A stretch of DNA of 64,000 bases from Colwellia ponticola. Its GTDB lineage: Bacteria > Pseudomonadota > Gammaproteobacteria > Enterobacterales > Alteromonadaceae. The notes below the pieces were generated by a model. That model made no database searches. It saw only the letters and a program-made list of their open reading frames with translations, and was not told the origin of the DNA. Positions within the stretch are counted from its first letter, which is position 1, and each line of letters starts with the position of its first letter. The position numbers and the translations under genes were made by a program. Of this stretch, positions 49,118-58,993 are shown piece after piece. The stretch is from contig NZ_SZVP01000009.1 of assembly GCF_005885605.1 (NCBI RefSeq), forward strand, positions 62,001-126,000, given 5' to 3'.

Positions 49118-50846
49118 CTTCGTTCAACCAACTTTTCACTACTTGCGATGATAATTCTGGCTCATTGGCAACTAACGCTCGAACCGCTTTTAATATATCT
49201 TCATCTCGATGAAGATCAGGTAACTGTAAACTGCCATCAGGTGCAAAACCTACTGCACCGGCATCAAAATCAGACGTTAACATATCCATGGTTTCATCAC
49301 CTAAATCAATATGACCATCAAGTGATTTATCACCGTAATCATCAGGCGTTTGATCTGGGTAAATTAAACGTTTAAGCATAGGACGAACCACAGCTAAAAT
49401 TAAGACTATGATAACTAAGGCACCTAATACTAATTTAAGTACTTTAATAAACCAAGGTTGTTGCCAGATAGGTAACACTATGTCAGCACCTAAATCGGGG
49501 CGATTAAAAGGTATAGTGACCACTTCTAATACATCACCACGTTGTAAATCAAAACCAATACTACCTTGTAGTAAGCGACGAATACTAGCGGTTTCAGCAG
49601 CTGAACGCGGTACTAAGCTTGTGCTTGTTCCATCAAGAGCTCCTTCAACCGGTGCTGAGCTAGCTCCAGCGACATAATCAAGCGCAACAGAAACACTAAC
49701 ACGTCTCACAACACCGGCTTGCTGTTTAGTATGGCTTATTGCTTCATCAAGTTCATAGTTTTTGGTTGACTCAGAATGTTTTCTACTGGGTATACTTTTT
49801 TGCTGGCCGCCCGTTGCATCTTCAGGAATAGCAGATTCCATAGGTGGTTGATTGGTTAACGCTCCTGGAATACCACCTAAAGCACCACCGACATTGCTAG
49901 TTTCAACATTCATTTCACTACGCAACGCCGGTAAATCAGAATTATAACGACGCTGTGTTTCTTCAACATTAGTAAAATCCATGGTGATATCAACTTGCGC
50001 AGTATAATTTCCTAAGCCCACTACAGGGATTAAAATACGGTCAATTTTTTCCATGTACTCTTGTTCACGCTTTTGTTCTATTTCAAATTCTTTTCTTGAA
50101 CGAGATGAAATAGAGTCTTGTGAGCCAGAATTGAGTAATCGTCCATTTTGATCTGTAACCGTGACGCGATTAGGACTTAAACCTTGAACTGAAGAGGCGA
50201 TAATATCGACAACCGCATCCACTTCTTCTTCTGAAAGCAGTTTACCGCGCTGCATAGTAAGTACTGCGGTTGCTGATGGGCTTTTTTCTCGGCGCGCAAA
50301 TATATTTTCACGAGGTATAGCCAATAATACTTTAGCGCGGCTTATGCTTTGTAACTGCTCTATCGTTTTAGCTATTTGATTTTCTCTGCCAAACTTTAAT
50401 CTTTCTCGTTCAAGACGTTGGCTTACACCAAAGCCCATATCTTGCATTAGAATATCTTCGCCTTGTGAAGGCTCTTCTGTTAATCCTTCACGGGCCAATA
50501 ACAATTTTATATCTTGGTACTCATCGATAGGCACAGAAATAATGTTGTTTTCTTGACGGTAATTCACTTGATTGGCATCAAGAAAATCCATGGTGGTAAT
50601 TAATTGCTTAGTCGGTAATTTTGACAGCACACGATATTCAGGTTCATTCGCCAGCATGATCACAAATATCGCAATCGCTAAACAAATAGCTAACGCGACC
50701 ACGATGGTAATTTGGCGTAAAATATCAATATTACCTAATGAGGCAGAGAAGCCCGATTTTTGCTCTCCTATACCCGCACCATCAGCTTCACTGGCGATCA
50801 TATCGCCATTACTATCAGCTGCAATCATTGCGTTTGTATCAGACAC
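49110..50846 (-). CDS. fliF: Flagellar MS-ring protein FliF
   Basis: This 578-aa inner-membrane ring protein has two membrane segments: ITIVVALAICLAIAIFVIML (about 45-65) and LVLGALVIIVLILAVVRPML (about 468-490). Ring-building motifs lie between them, including VLLAIPRENIFARREKSPSATAVL. The acidic C-terminus binds FliG. The start is GTG (50846) with GGAG about 9 bases upstream. It lies 148 bp after fliE. Confidence 0.96.
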   Translation of the reverse strand: MSDTNAMIAADSNGDMIASEADGAGIGEQKSGFSASLGNIDILRQITIVVALAICLAIAIFVIMLANEPEYRVLSKLPTKQLITTMDFLDANQVNYRQENNIISVPIDEYQDIKLLLAREGLTEEPSQGEDILMQDMGFGVSQRLERERLKFGRENQIAKTIEQLQSISRAKVLLAIPRENIFARREKSPSATAVLTMQRGKLLSEEEVDAVVDIIASSVQGLSPNRVTVTDQNGRLLNSGSQDSISSRSRKEFEIEQKREQEYMEKIDRILIPVVGLGNYTAQVDITMDFTNVEETQRRYNSDLPALRSEMNVETSNVGGALGGIPGALTNQPPMESAIPEDATGGQQKSIPSRKHSESTKNYELDEAISHTKQQAGVVRRVSVSVALDYVAGASSAPVEGALDGTSTSLVPRSAAETASIRRLLQGSIGFDLQRGDVLEVVTIPFNRPDLGADIVLPIWQQPWFIKVLKLVLGALVIIVLILAVVRPMLKRLIYPDQTPDDYGDKSLDGHIDLGDETMDMLTSDFDAGAVGFAPDGSLQLPDLHRDEDILKAVRALVANEPELSSQVVKSWLNEDE

Positions 50847-50994
50847 TTTACTTCTCCACTTACTACTGCTATTTATTTTTTTATACTCACATTGAAGTGA
50901 GAGTAAATCACCAAGAGCAAGGCGCTTGAATGAGTAATAGCTGGCCTATTGCGATTGAAAGCAACGCCGCTATTGATTATTTAATCCGCTAAAA

Positions 50995-51363
50995 TTAGAC
51001 TGGCATGCTCATTATTTCTTTATATGCTTCAACAAATTTATTACGTATTTGTACCGTTGCATCTAAGGCAATACCTGATTTAGACGACGCAATCATAACC
51101 TCGCCAAGCGTAACACTACTGTCACCCATTTCAAAAGCTCTCTTCTTATCACCAGAGTCTTTTTGTAAATCATTAACGCTATTAAGTGCTTGAGTAAGCA
51201 TATCGCCAAAATTACTGCTAGATTCATTAATTTTGCCAACAGTATTACTAGCCGTACCATTGATACCAATCGCGTCAACATCAATTGCCGGTGGCTTATT
51301 ACCCATGGCCTGTAATGACATACTTTGCATTTGGCTATAAAGAGAATTACTTTTGATATCCAT
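50995..51363 (-). CDS. fliE: Flagellar hook-basal body complex protein FliE
   Basis: This 122-aa helical rod-base protein connects the MS ring to the rod. The C-terminal family block is VTLGEVMIASSKSGIALDATVQIRNKFVEAYKEIMSMPV. The gene starts the fliEFGHIJ run and has an excellent sigma-54 promoter about 56 bases upstream. Confidence 0.94.
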   Translation of the reverse strand: MDIKSNSLYSQMQSMSLQAMGNKPPAIDVDAIGINGTASNTVGKINESSSNFGDMLTQALNSVNDLQKDSGDKKRAFEMGDSSVTLGEVMIASSKSGIALDATVQIRNKFVEAYKEIMSMPV

Positions 51364-51418
51364 AAGGCGCTCACTTTTGTCAATATTTTAACATTAAATA
51401 ATATATAACAGTGCTCTT

Positions 51419-51433
51419 GCAAGCATAGTGCCA
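51419..51433 (-). promoter_or_regulatory. Sigma-54 promoter upstream of fliE
   Basis: On the minus strand it reads TGGCAC-TATGC-TTGC, a perfect match to the -24/-12 consensus core. It is 56 bases before the fliE ATG and 111 bases after flrC. It should be activated by FlrC or FlrA. Confidence 0.9.
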
Positions 51434-51543
51434 AAGAAATAATTTACATGGGGAGTGGAGTGATATCACTGTGACGATAAAGCTCAGATTATAATAACCT
51501 GAGCTTTATCGTGAATAATGAGCAGTTAATATTAGAAAAGTAA

Positions 51544-52884
51544 CTAAGCAGGGATTTGAATACCTGAATCACGCATTTTGGCAATTTTATAGCGTAATGT
51601 TCGAGGGCTTATGCCTAAACGATCCGCTACGTCTTTTCTGCTTCCTTGACAGGCGAGCAAGGTATCTAAAATAATTTGATGTTCTTGCAGTTTAAGTTCA
51701 CTGCCGAGTTTATCTTCACTACTAATACTCGTATCAGCTTCTGTAACCAAGGCAGTATCAAAATTTTCAATCAGTAAATCGTTAGCATCAATCAGTTGAT
51801 TCGTATGTAAAATTAAGGCTCTTTGAATAACATTATCAAGTTCACGCACATTACCTGGCCAATGATAGGCGTTAAGTTTACTGCGTGCTGCACCTGAAAA
51901 TTCAGGTATTTGTTCGCCATTATTTTGACAGTGACGAGAAACTAAGTATTGCGCTAAAACAAATATATCATCAACTCGTTCTGCTAATGGCAACCAGCTG
52001 AGCGGAAATACATTAAGGCGATAGTAAAGATCTTCTCTAAATATACCTTCATTAACCGCTGTTTTTAAGTCTCGGTTACTGGTGGCAATAACACGGACAT
52101 CAAGGCTTATTACTTTTCTGCCGCCCAAGCGCTCTACTTCACGTTCTTGTAATACGCGTAAAATTTTTGCTTGTAAACTCAAGTCCATTTCGGTTATTTC
52201 ATCAAGTAAGATAGTCCCCCCTTGAGCTTGTTCAAATTTACCTGGACAGGCTTGAATAGCACCGGTAAACGCGCCTTTTTCATAACCAAATAATGTTGCT
52301 TCAAGCATGTTTTCAGGAATGGCAGCGCAGTTAATGGCAATAAATGGCTGGCTGCTTCGTTTAGAGTGATTGTGCACGTACTGTGCTAACACTTCTTTAC
52401 CTGAACCACTAGGACCAAGGATCATAACAGAGGCATCAGTGCTAGCCACTTTTTTAGCTAAGACAAGAAGCTCTAATGAGCGCTTATCGGCAACAATAGG
52501 ATCGTTAGTATTAACCAGCGCTAGCGGAATATATTGGCTAACCATATTAAGCAATACTTGTGGGGCAAATGGTTTGGCAATATAGTTGCACGCGCCATCT
52601 TTCATCGCTTGTACCGCGTCATCTATGGTGCCATAAGCCGTCATCAATAATACCGGTAAATTTGCATACTGACTTTTAATGCTGTTGAGTAAAGATAAGC
52701 CACTCATGCCACCCATTTGTACATCACTGATGACAATATCAACCTGATGTTTTTTTAAAGCAATCAAAGCCGCTTCGCCTGAGTCAGCTTCAATACAGTG
52801 ATAATCAGCTAGTGATAAGGTATCAACCAAGGCTTCACGTAAATCGGCATCATCTTCAACAACCAGTATTTTATGTTCACTCAT
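51544..52884 (-). CDS. flrC: Sigma-54 response regulator FlrC (FleR)
   Basis: This 446-aa NtrC-type activator of middle flagellar genes is phosphorylated by FlrB. The receiver begins KILVVEDDADLREALV, with the phospho-Asp in VDIVISDVQMGGMSG. The AAA+ domain has Walker A LGPSGSGKEVLAQYV, the sigma-54 loop GYEKGAFTGA and DEITEMDLSLQAK. A Fis-type helix-turn-helix closes the protein (RKDVADRLGISPRTLRYKI). ATG at 52884 is supported by AGGAG 7 bases upstream. It overlaps the flrB stop as TAATG, so translation is coupled. Confidence 0.95.
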   Translation of the reverse strand: MSEHKILVVEDDADLREALVDTLSLADYHCIEADSGEAALIALKKHQVDIVISDVQMGGMSGLSLLNSIKSQYANLPVLLMTAYGTIDDAVQAMKDGACNYIAKPFAPQVLLNMVSQYIPLALVNTNDPIVADKRSLELLVLAKKVASTDASVMILGPSGSGKEVLAQYVHNHSKRSSQPFIAINCAAIPENMLEATLFGYEKGAFTGAIQACPGKFEQAQGGTILLDEITEMDLSLQAKILRVLQEREVERLGGRKVISLDVRVIATSNRDLKTAVNEGIFREDLYYRLNVFPLSWLPLAERVDDIFVLAQYLVSRHCQNNGEQIPEFSGAARSKLNAYHWPGNVRELDNVIQRALILHTNQLIDANDLLIENFDTALVTEADTSISSEDKLGSELKLQEHQIILDTLLACQGSRKDVADRLGISPRTLRYKIAKMRDSGIQIPA

Positions 52885-54206
52885 TAGCACTCTCCTACTC
52901 GACTGCGCTTCCTTGCATTACCTTGCTCTAACAAAGGCAACTTGATAACAAAATGTGCGCCTGGGTTAGCTTGATGAGCATTTTTTTGTGCCGTATGGCT
53001 CGATTCATTTAATAAAGACACCTCACCTTGGTGAGCATTCACTACTGACTTAACTACGGCTAAACCAAGACCTGTCCCCTTACTACTTGAGGTATAAAAA
53101 GGTTGGAAAATTTTATCAGTAACATTAACGTCAATACCTGGACCATTATCTTTAAAGCTTAAATAGAGGTATGAGGCTTGGCTATATACTTGAATATTTA
53201 TTTGTGGCTCAAACACTTTATTGGTATTGCTTGCAGCTAAACTACTCATTGCTTGCAATGAATTATGTAATAAGTTTTGAATAGCGCCTGACAAAGCATT
53301 CTTATTGCCTAAAATATACAGTTCGTTGTCCGGTAATTGTACGTTAACTTTAGCCTTAGCTTTATCAACTAAGGCATCAATTGAACTGACAGTATCATTA
53401 ATAAGATCGCCAACACTCAGTTGAGCAACAACTTGCTCTTTACCACTTTTTGAAAACAAGAGCATATCGTTAACTTGTTGCTCTAAATCATGTAAGCGAT
53501 CGTTGAGCTTTCCTTGAAACTTCAAACGCGAAGTATCGGTAAGTTTATTGGTTAATAAGTTTTCGCTGTATAAAATGGCGGCAGACAAAGGCGTACGTAT
53601 TTGATGAGCTAGCGTGGAAACCATTTTACCTAACGAAGAAAGACGCTGCATTTGCGCTAGTTTATCTTGCAGTAAACGCGTTTCAGTTAAGTCTGTTATG
53701 GTGATCAACTGACCCGGCTGTGAGCCTAAATTACTGATTTCTAATTTTACTCGACGACCATCTTTAAGCGATATTTCATGCCAATCGTCTTCACGTGGCT
53801 TAAATGAACGAGCAATAACATTAAACCAAGGTTGACCAAGAATAGGCTCATCAAGTAAATTTCTAGCCACTTGGTTTATTTTAACGACAATACCATTACC
53901 ATCAAGCATCACTAAACCTGTTGGCATCACTTCGATTAACTGGTCAGCTAATAAATTATAGTTAGTAGCATGCATATCTGACGTTACGTTATCCGTACTG
54001 TGATTAGTCGATAGAAAACGTGGTGAAAAATTATGCTTAGCATTATTAATAACCTGCGCCCTTAATGCGGCTAGTTCACCAGGAAAGGCTTCACGTTTAA
54101 GTAAAGAAGACTTATGTACACCAACGACATTCACTGAATGAAATACAGCATTGTCGCTAGATTCTGTCATATTGTTAGGAATTGCGGTCGATAGTGATTG
54201 TGCCAT
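52884..54206 (-). CDS. flrB: Flagellar sensor histidine kinase FlrB (FleS)
   Basis: This 440-aa soluble histidine kinase phosphorylates FlrC. A PAS domain (VMPTGLVMLDGNGIVVKINQVA, about 95-200), the HisKA dimerisation helix with phospho-His in TLAHQIRTPLSAAIL, and an HATPase domain (LLHNSLQAM, FKDNGPGI, GTGLGLAVVKSVV) follow. No membrane segment is present. ATG at 54206 is chosen over an in-frame TTG nine codons upstream. It lies downstream of flrA with a sigma-54 promoter between. Confidence 0.93.
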   Translation of the reverse strand: MAQSLSTAIPNNMTESSDNAVFHSVNVVGVHKSSLLKREAFPGELAALRAQVINNAKHNFSPRFLSTNHSTDNVTSDMHATNYNLLADQLIEVMPTGLVMLDGNGIVVKINQVARNLLDEPILGQPWFNVIARSFKPREDDWHEISLKDGRRVKLEISNLGSQPGQLITITDLTETRLLQDKLAQMQRLSSLGKMVSTLAHQIRTPLSAAILYSENLLTNKLTDTSRLKFQGKLNDRLHDLEQQVNDMLLFSKSGKEQVVAQLSVGDLINDTVSSIDALVDKAKAKVNVQLPDNELYILGNKNALSGAIQNLLHNSLQAMSSLAASNTNKVFEPQINIQVYSQASYLYLSFKDNGPGIDVNVTDKIFQPFYTSSSKGTGLGLAVVKSVVNAHQGEVSLLNESSHTAQKNAHQANPGAHFVIKLPLLEQGNARKRSRVGEC

Positions 54207-54258
54207 AATGTGTGCTACCCAGTAGATACTCAAAAAACTATTTAGTAACTATGAATAA

Positions 54259-54273
54259 GCATTTACTATGCCA
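54259..54273 (-). promoter_or_regulatory. Sigma-54 promoter upstream of flrB
   Basis: On the minus strand it reads TGGCAT-AGTAA-ATGC, with correct GG-N10-GC spacing and two mismatches to the consensus. It is 53 bases before the flrB ATG. This matches the Vibrio scheme, where FlrA activates flrBC. Confidence 0.65.
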
Positions 54274-54327
54274 CTATTATTTTATCTTTAAATCAACAGG
54301 TTAACAGTAAGGTGATGTATTTATTGA

Positions 54328-54357
54328 ACAGGGGAAGTGTCAATCTATTGACCCTGT
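54328..54357. repeat. Nested palindrome downstream of flrA
   Basis: ACAGGG (54328-54333) is inverted as CCCTGT (54352-54357), enclosing GTCAAT-CT-ATTGAC. It lies about 150 bases past the flrA stop and upstream of the flrB promoter, in the gap 54207-54510. It could be an operator or a weak terminator without a U tract. Confidence 0.4.
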
Positions 54358-54510
54358 CATTAGCAATAAGCATTACAGTAATGCTTAAGGTGTTTAGCTA
54401 GCAAGTATTTTTCAATCACTTATTAATCAATTATAAACAACTCACGAATATTTTATAAACTAGGCGCAAGCTAATAATGTTCTGTTTATGAGGCATTAGT
54501 TAACAACACA

Positions 54511-56058
54511 TTATTCTTCACTTGGTTTTTGTAAATCATATTTACGCATTTTTTCAACCAAGGTTGTTCTTCGCATACCTAAGGTTTCTGCGGCTCTAGC
54601 AACAACATAATCATGTTTACTCAATGACTGTTTAATTAAAGAGACTTCAAGATCAGCTAAATACTCTTTTAAGTTTAAGCCATCGTTAGGTAATAAGTTA
54701 GCCTCACTAGCGCTTTGTATATGATGGCTTGCACTTTCACCAGATAGCGATTCTTCAGCTTCCACATCATCGTCTTCGTCGTCATCAAAAGCACCGAAAA
54801 GCTCATTAATAGCATCATGCTCTTGTAACTCTTCAGGATATTCTGGGTTATACGCTTGTACCTCGATATGTTGATATTTATAAGGTAATTCGCCAACATC
54901 AACAATCTGCTCACCGTACATAATTAACATACGTTCAATTAAATTTGAGAGCTCTCGTACATTACCGGCCCACGGATGTTCCATTAACGACTCAATTGCT
55001 TTTTCAGTAAAGCGAACCGTTTTATTTTGTTCTTGTTCAAAGCGACTAAGAAGCTCTTTTAGTAATAGCGGAATATCTTCTTTACGTTGACGTAGTGCCG
55101 GCGTTTCAATAGGAAAAACATTTAATCGATAATATAAATCTTCCCTAAAGCTGCCTTCTTTTATCATCTCTTCTAAATCTTGGTGGGTTGCTGCAATAAT
55201 ACGCACATCGGCTTTAAGGCTTTTACTACCACCAACGCGTTCAAAAGTACGTTCCTGTAAAACACGTAACAGTTTTACTTGCATCGGTTGTGGCATGTCA
55301 CCTATTTCATCTAAAAACAGTGTGCCTCCCTCTGCTAATTCAAAACGACCTTTGCGCGTAGAAATAGCGCCAGTAAAAGCGCCTTTTTCATGACCAAATA
55401 ATTCACTTTCAAGTAGCTCTGCTGGAATGGCGCCGCAATTAACAGGGACAAAGGCTTCTTTGGCGCGATCTGATAAATTATGAATATTGCGTGCGACTAC
55501 TTCTTTACCCGTCCCCGACTCGCCCAGTACCAATACGCTAGCCGGAGTTTTTGCTACTTGTTCAATTAAAAAGCGCACCTGCGCCATGGGTTCACTACTG
55601 CCTACTAGTGAGCGAAACAAAGCACTAGCATTACGTTTGCTACCACTGCGCGGTAATTTATTGTGGTATTGATGACAATGGTGAATAAGCTCAGTGAGTT
55701 TTGCATAATTAAGCGGAACAGAAAGCGTGCCAATCACATTAACATGAGCCGTGAATAACTTAGCATCGAGTACATCGTGCAATATAAAAGGCACGCTCGG
55801 ATTCACTTTAATTAATCGAGCACAATCACTATTAACATCACCGGTTAAGATAACCGTAAGAATGGGCTGATGATTAGCCAAGTACTCAGTGGCTTGCTCT
55901 TGCGCACAATGGACAAAGTGCTCACCAACAAAAGCCAGCACGGTACTAAGTTGCTGGCTTCTTGCGGGGTCATTATCAACCACTAATATCTTTTTATGAC
56001 CTATGACACTCGATGCGATAGGAGTATCTGCGAGGGGAATTACTTGGCTATCATTCAT
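54511..56058 (-). CDS. flrA: Flagellar master regulator FlrA (FleQ)
   Basis: This 515-aa sigma-54 enhancer-binding protein sits at the top of the polar flagellar cascade. The N-terminal FleQ-type domain (about 20-140) looks like a receiver, but its beta-3 end reads TVILTGDV, so the phospho-Asp site seems degenerate. AAA+ features: LGESGTGKEVVARNI, GHEKGAFTGA, DEIGDMPQPMQVK. A very acidic insert (DDDEDDDVEAEE, about 415-430) precedes the Fis-type helix-turn-helix (VVARAAETLGMRRTTLVEKM). It diverges from the fliS/pse genes. Confidence 0.95.
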   Translation of the reverse strand: MNDSQVIPLADTPIASSVIGHKKILVVDNDPARSQQLSTVLAFVGEHFVHCAQEQATEYLANHQPILTVILTGDVNSDCARLIKVNPSVPFILHDVLDAKLFTAHVNVIGTLSVPLNYAKLTELIHHCHQYHNKLPRSGSKRNASALFRSLVGSSEPMAQVRFLIEQVAKTPASVLVLGESGTGKEVVARNIHNLSDRAKEAFVPVNCGAIPAELLESELFGHEKGAFTGAISTRKGRFELAEGGTLFLDEIGDMPQPMQVKLLRVLQERTFERVGGSKSLKADVRIIAATHQDLEEMIKEGSFREDLYYRLNVFPIETPALRQRKEDIPLLLKELLSRFEQEQNKTVRFTEKAIESLMEHPWAGNVRELSNLIERMLIMYGEQIVDVGELPYKYQHIEVQAYNPEYPEELQEHDAINELFGAFDDDEDDDVEAEESLSGESASHHIQSASEANLLPNDGLNLKEYLADLEVSLIKQSLSKHDYVVARAAETLGMRRTTLVEKMRKYDLQKPSEE

Positions 56059-56477
56059 ACTTAATTCGTCACTACTTATTCACTACTTAGCTAACATGCT
56101 ATTTTTAATATATTTTATAATGCTATAAGCAATTTTAGTTATTAATTTATATTAAGCAACAAAAAGTTGACGCATAACTGTCATTTATTTGGCATTGTTA
56201 ATAAAAGTTAATTGTCGCTAGGTTGAATTAAAGCATTACGTTATTGTGCCGATAAATAGTTATGGGTACAAATAGCGATGAATTATTAGCCACTAACCTT
56301 AGAAAAAAAGCTGGGATATATTGTATTTGAAAAGTGTCAAAAAATAATGGCACAATTTATGAATAGCAAACAATAACGCTAATTAGACAAGTGTTAACGT
56401 TAGTAAGTAATGAAGTAATAGAAATAAGCTTAAGCAGAACACCCAAATATAAACCTCTAAAATAAGTGAAATAAATA
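56059..56477. other. Divergent intergenic region between flrA and the fliS side
   Basis: About 420 A+T-rich bases with no gene, which must hold the flrA promoter (minus) and a promoter for the 56478 gene (plus). No confident sigma-70 or sigma-54 site was found. A TGGCAC at 56349 lacks a correctly spaced -12 element. Confidence 0.5.
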
Positions 56478-56798
56478 ATGCTAATATTAAATGGTAGTGC
56501 CCAATGCATGTTAACCAATGGCAAACAAGTTCAAGGTAACAGGCATGGCTTTAATATGTTTGTAAAACATGACGATTTAACAGCTCAATTAACCGACATT
56601 GAAAAATATCTAGTGGATAGAGGCTGGGATAATATTGAAATTACTGACAATGGCCTTATTGAGAATATTGAAGGTATTAGCCATTCAGTATTAATTGACG
56701 CCTTTAAAAAAGCGCAATCGGAAGGTCTTTCAGTGGTTATTAATAATCATGCGATAGTAAGTAGTGAGTTAAAAAGTAACGCTATAAAAAGTAACTAA
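56478..56798 (+). CDS. Uncharacterised 106-aa protein next to fliS
   Basis: Not recognised. It is a soluble, mixed alpha/beta protein with no signal peptide, membrane segment or Cys cluster; it has one Cys (C10). Predicted order: short beta start (MLILNGSAQC), helix DLTAQLTDIEKYLVDRGW, beta turn IEITDNGLIENI, helix SVLIDAFKKAQSEG, beta LSVVINNHAIV. The ribosome site is weak. Position between flrA and fliS suggests a flagellar role (chaperone, regulator or glycosylation accessory), but this is inference from context alone. Confidence 0.7.
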   Translation: MLILNGSAQCMLTNGKQVQGNRHGFNMFVKHDDLTAQLTDIEKYLVDRGWDNIEITDNGLIENIEGISHSVLIDAFKKAQSEGLSVVINNHAIVSSELKSNAIKSN

Positions 56799-56949
56799 CT
56801 AAATTACAATTAAACATTATGAACTAGGTTATCAACCTGAGCATAAAAACACATTCATCGTCATCAACAAGCAAACAACTGCTTATTATGACTCAACATA
56901 CTTAAAATATATAATAGCTAATAACTATTATCATTTTTTGGAGTAAATA

Positions 56950-57348
56950 ATGTCTCATTTATCATTAAAAAAATATCAACAAACGACGTTAAGTAACGCT
57001 GGTGAGGCATCACCTTATCAACTAGTGGCTTTATTATTTCAAAAGTTATTAGATAATATTGCTACCGCTAAAGGCGCTATTACACAAAAAGACTATGCGA
57101 AAAAAGGTATGCAAATCTCTAATGCTATTGCCATAGTCGGTGTTTTAGAAGGTTCATTAGATCATGAGAAAGGTGGTGAAATTTCAGGGAACTTATCAGC
57201 ATTATATAATTTTTGTTCTGAAAAATTATTTGAAGCCAATGCTAATAATGATATTGAATTACTCAACAAAGTCGCTCAGATTATTATTCCTATCAAATCT
57301 GGTTGGGATGCAATTCCACTTGAAGAGCAAGGAAAGGTAAGCTTTTAG
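56950..57348 (+). CDS. fliS: Flagellin export chaperone FliS
   Basis: This 132-aa four-helix chaperone binds the C-terminus of flagellin in the cytoplasm and prevents early polymerisation. It begins with YQQTTLSNAGEASPYQLVALLFQKLLDNIATAKGAI, the family pattern of a small hydrophobic helix after a disordered tip. TTTTTTGGAG lies about 8 bases before the ATG. Flagellin and fliD, usual neighbours, are not adjacent here. Confidence 0.93.
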   Translation: MSHLSLKKYQQTTLSNAGEASPYQLVALLFQKLLDNIATAKGAITQKDYAKKGMQISNAIAIVGVLEGSLDHEKGGEISGNLSALYNFCSEKLFEANANNDIELLNKVAQIIIPIKSGWDAIPLEEQGKVSF

Positions 57349-57776
57349 TGCCTAGTACAACACCTAATAACACAATGCCTAATAATATGTCTACTGAGGT
57401 AAGAAATAGCCTTGAAGCTATTAACAAAGTGTCGCGACAGTTACTGTCGCAGCTTGATAGCCAAATTGATTACACTAACGTTTATAGTGATAACCGCTTA
57501 GATAATGATGACACCTCAAAAACCATTATGGAACAACGACCTGTCACCGATGAGCAATTGCGCGGTATAGTAAGCAAGCGAATGTTTCTTATTGAGCAAT
57601 TATTTACACTGTACACCCAAGAACAACTTAGCTCACAATTACCACTTATCAATGAAATGGTATCCCTTGATGAGCAACTTATTGTGAAATCACAACAGCA
57701 TAAACAACTATTAGCTTCGCGTATGCTTAAGATAAAACAAAGTAAAAAAGTAACTAAGCTCTATAAAGGATATTAA
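57348..57776 (+). CDS. FliT-like flagellar chaperone
   Basis: This 142-aa helical, charged protein is directly coupled to fliS: GTG at 57348 overlaps the fliS stop by one base (TAGTG), with AAGGAAAGG about 10 bases upstream. It has two predicted helices (RNSLEAINKVSRQLLSQLD and RMFLIEQLFTLYTQEQL) and a basic end (KIKQSKKVTKLYKGY). Sequence likeness to E. coli FliT is slight; the name rests on position after fliS, size and helical makeup. Confidence 0.65.
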   Translation: MPSTTPNNTMPNNMSTEVRNSLEAINKVSRQLLSQLDSQIDYTNVYSDNRLDNDDTSKTIMEQRPVTDEQLRGIVSKRMFLIEQLFTLYTQEQLSSQLPLINEMVSLDEQLIVKSQQHKQLLASRMLKIKQSKKVTKLYKGY

Positions 57777-57875
57777 CGCACCTATTATTTGAATCTACTA
57801 TAAAAAACATCTTCTTATTTATTTTCATGCGCTTATAACTTGATCTTGAAAATCTATATTCAATTAAAACCTTAA

Positions 57876-57891
57876 TTGGTATATTATGTGC
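57876..57891 (+). promoter_or_regulatory. Possible sigma-54 promoter of pseB
   Basis: TTGGTAT-ATTAT-GTGC has GG and GC at the right 10-base spacing but differs from TGGCAC-N5-TTGC at three places. It is about 95 bases before pseB. A role in linking the sugar genes to flagellar control is speculative. Confidence 0.35.
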
Positions 57892-57960
57892 TTAATATAG
57901 AGTTACAACATCCATAGGGTTAACGTAGCCCCTAACGGTTAGTTGTACGCTAACTATTAA

Positions 57961-58986
<1,026 letters not shown>

Positions 58987-58993
58987 TAATCAC

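Noticed and set aside
52884..52890. GTG at 52890 as the flrC start
   Set aside because: The AGGAG site would touch the start codon; the ATG at 52884 has it 7 bases upstream and forms the TAATG overlap with flrB.
56348..56366. TGGCAC resembling a sigma-54 -24 box upstream of the 56478 gene
   Set aside because: The base pair 10 positions on is GA, not GC, and the nearest GC is several bases too far away.
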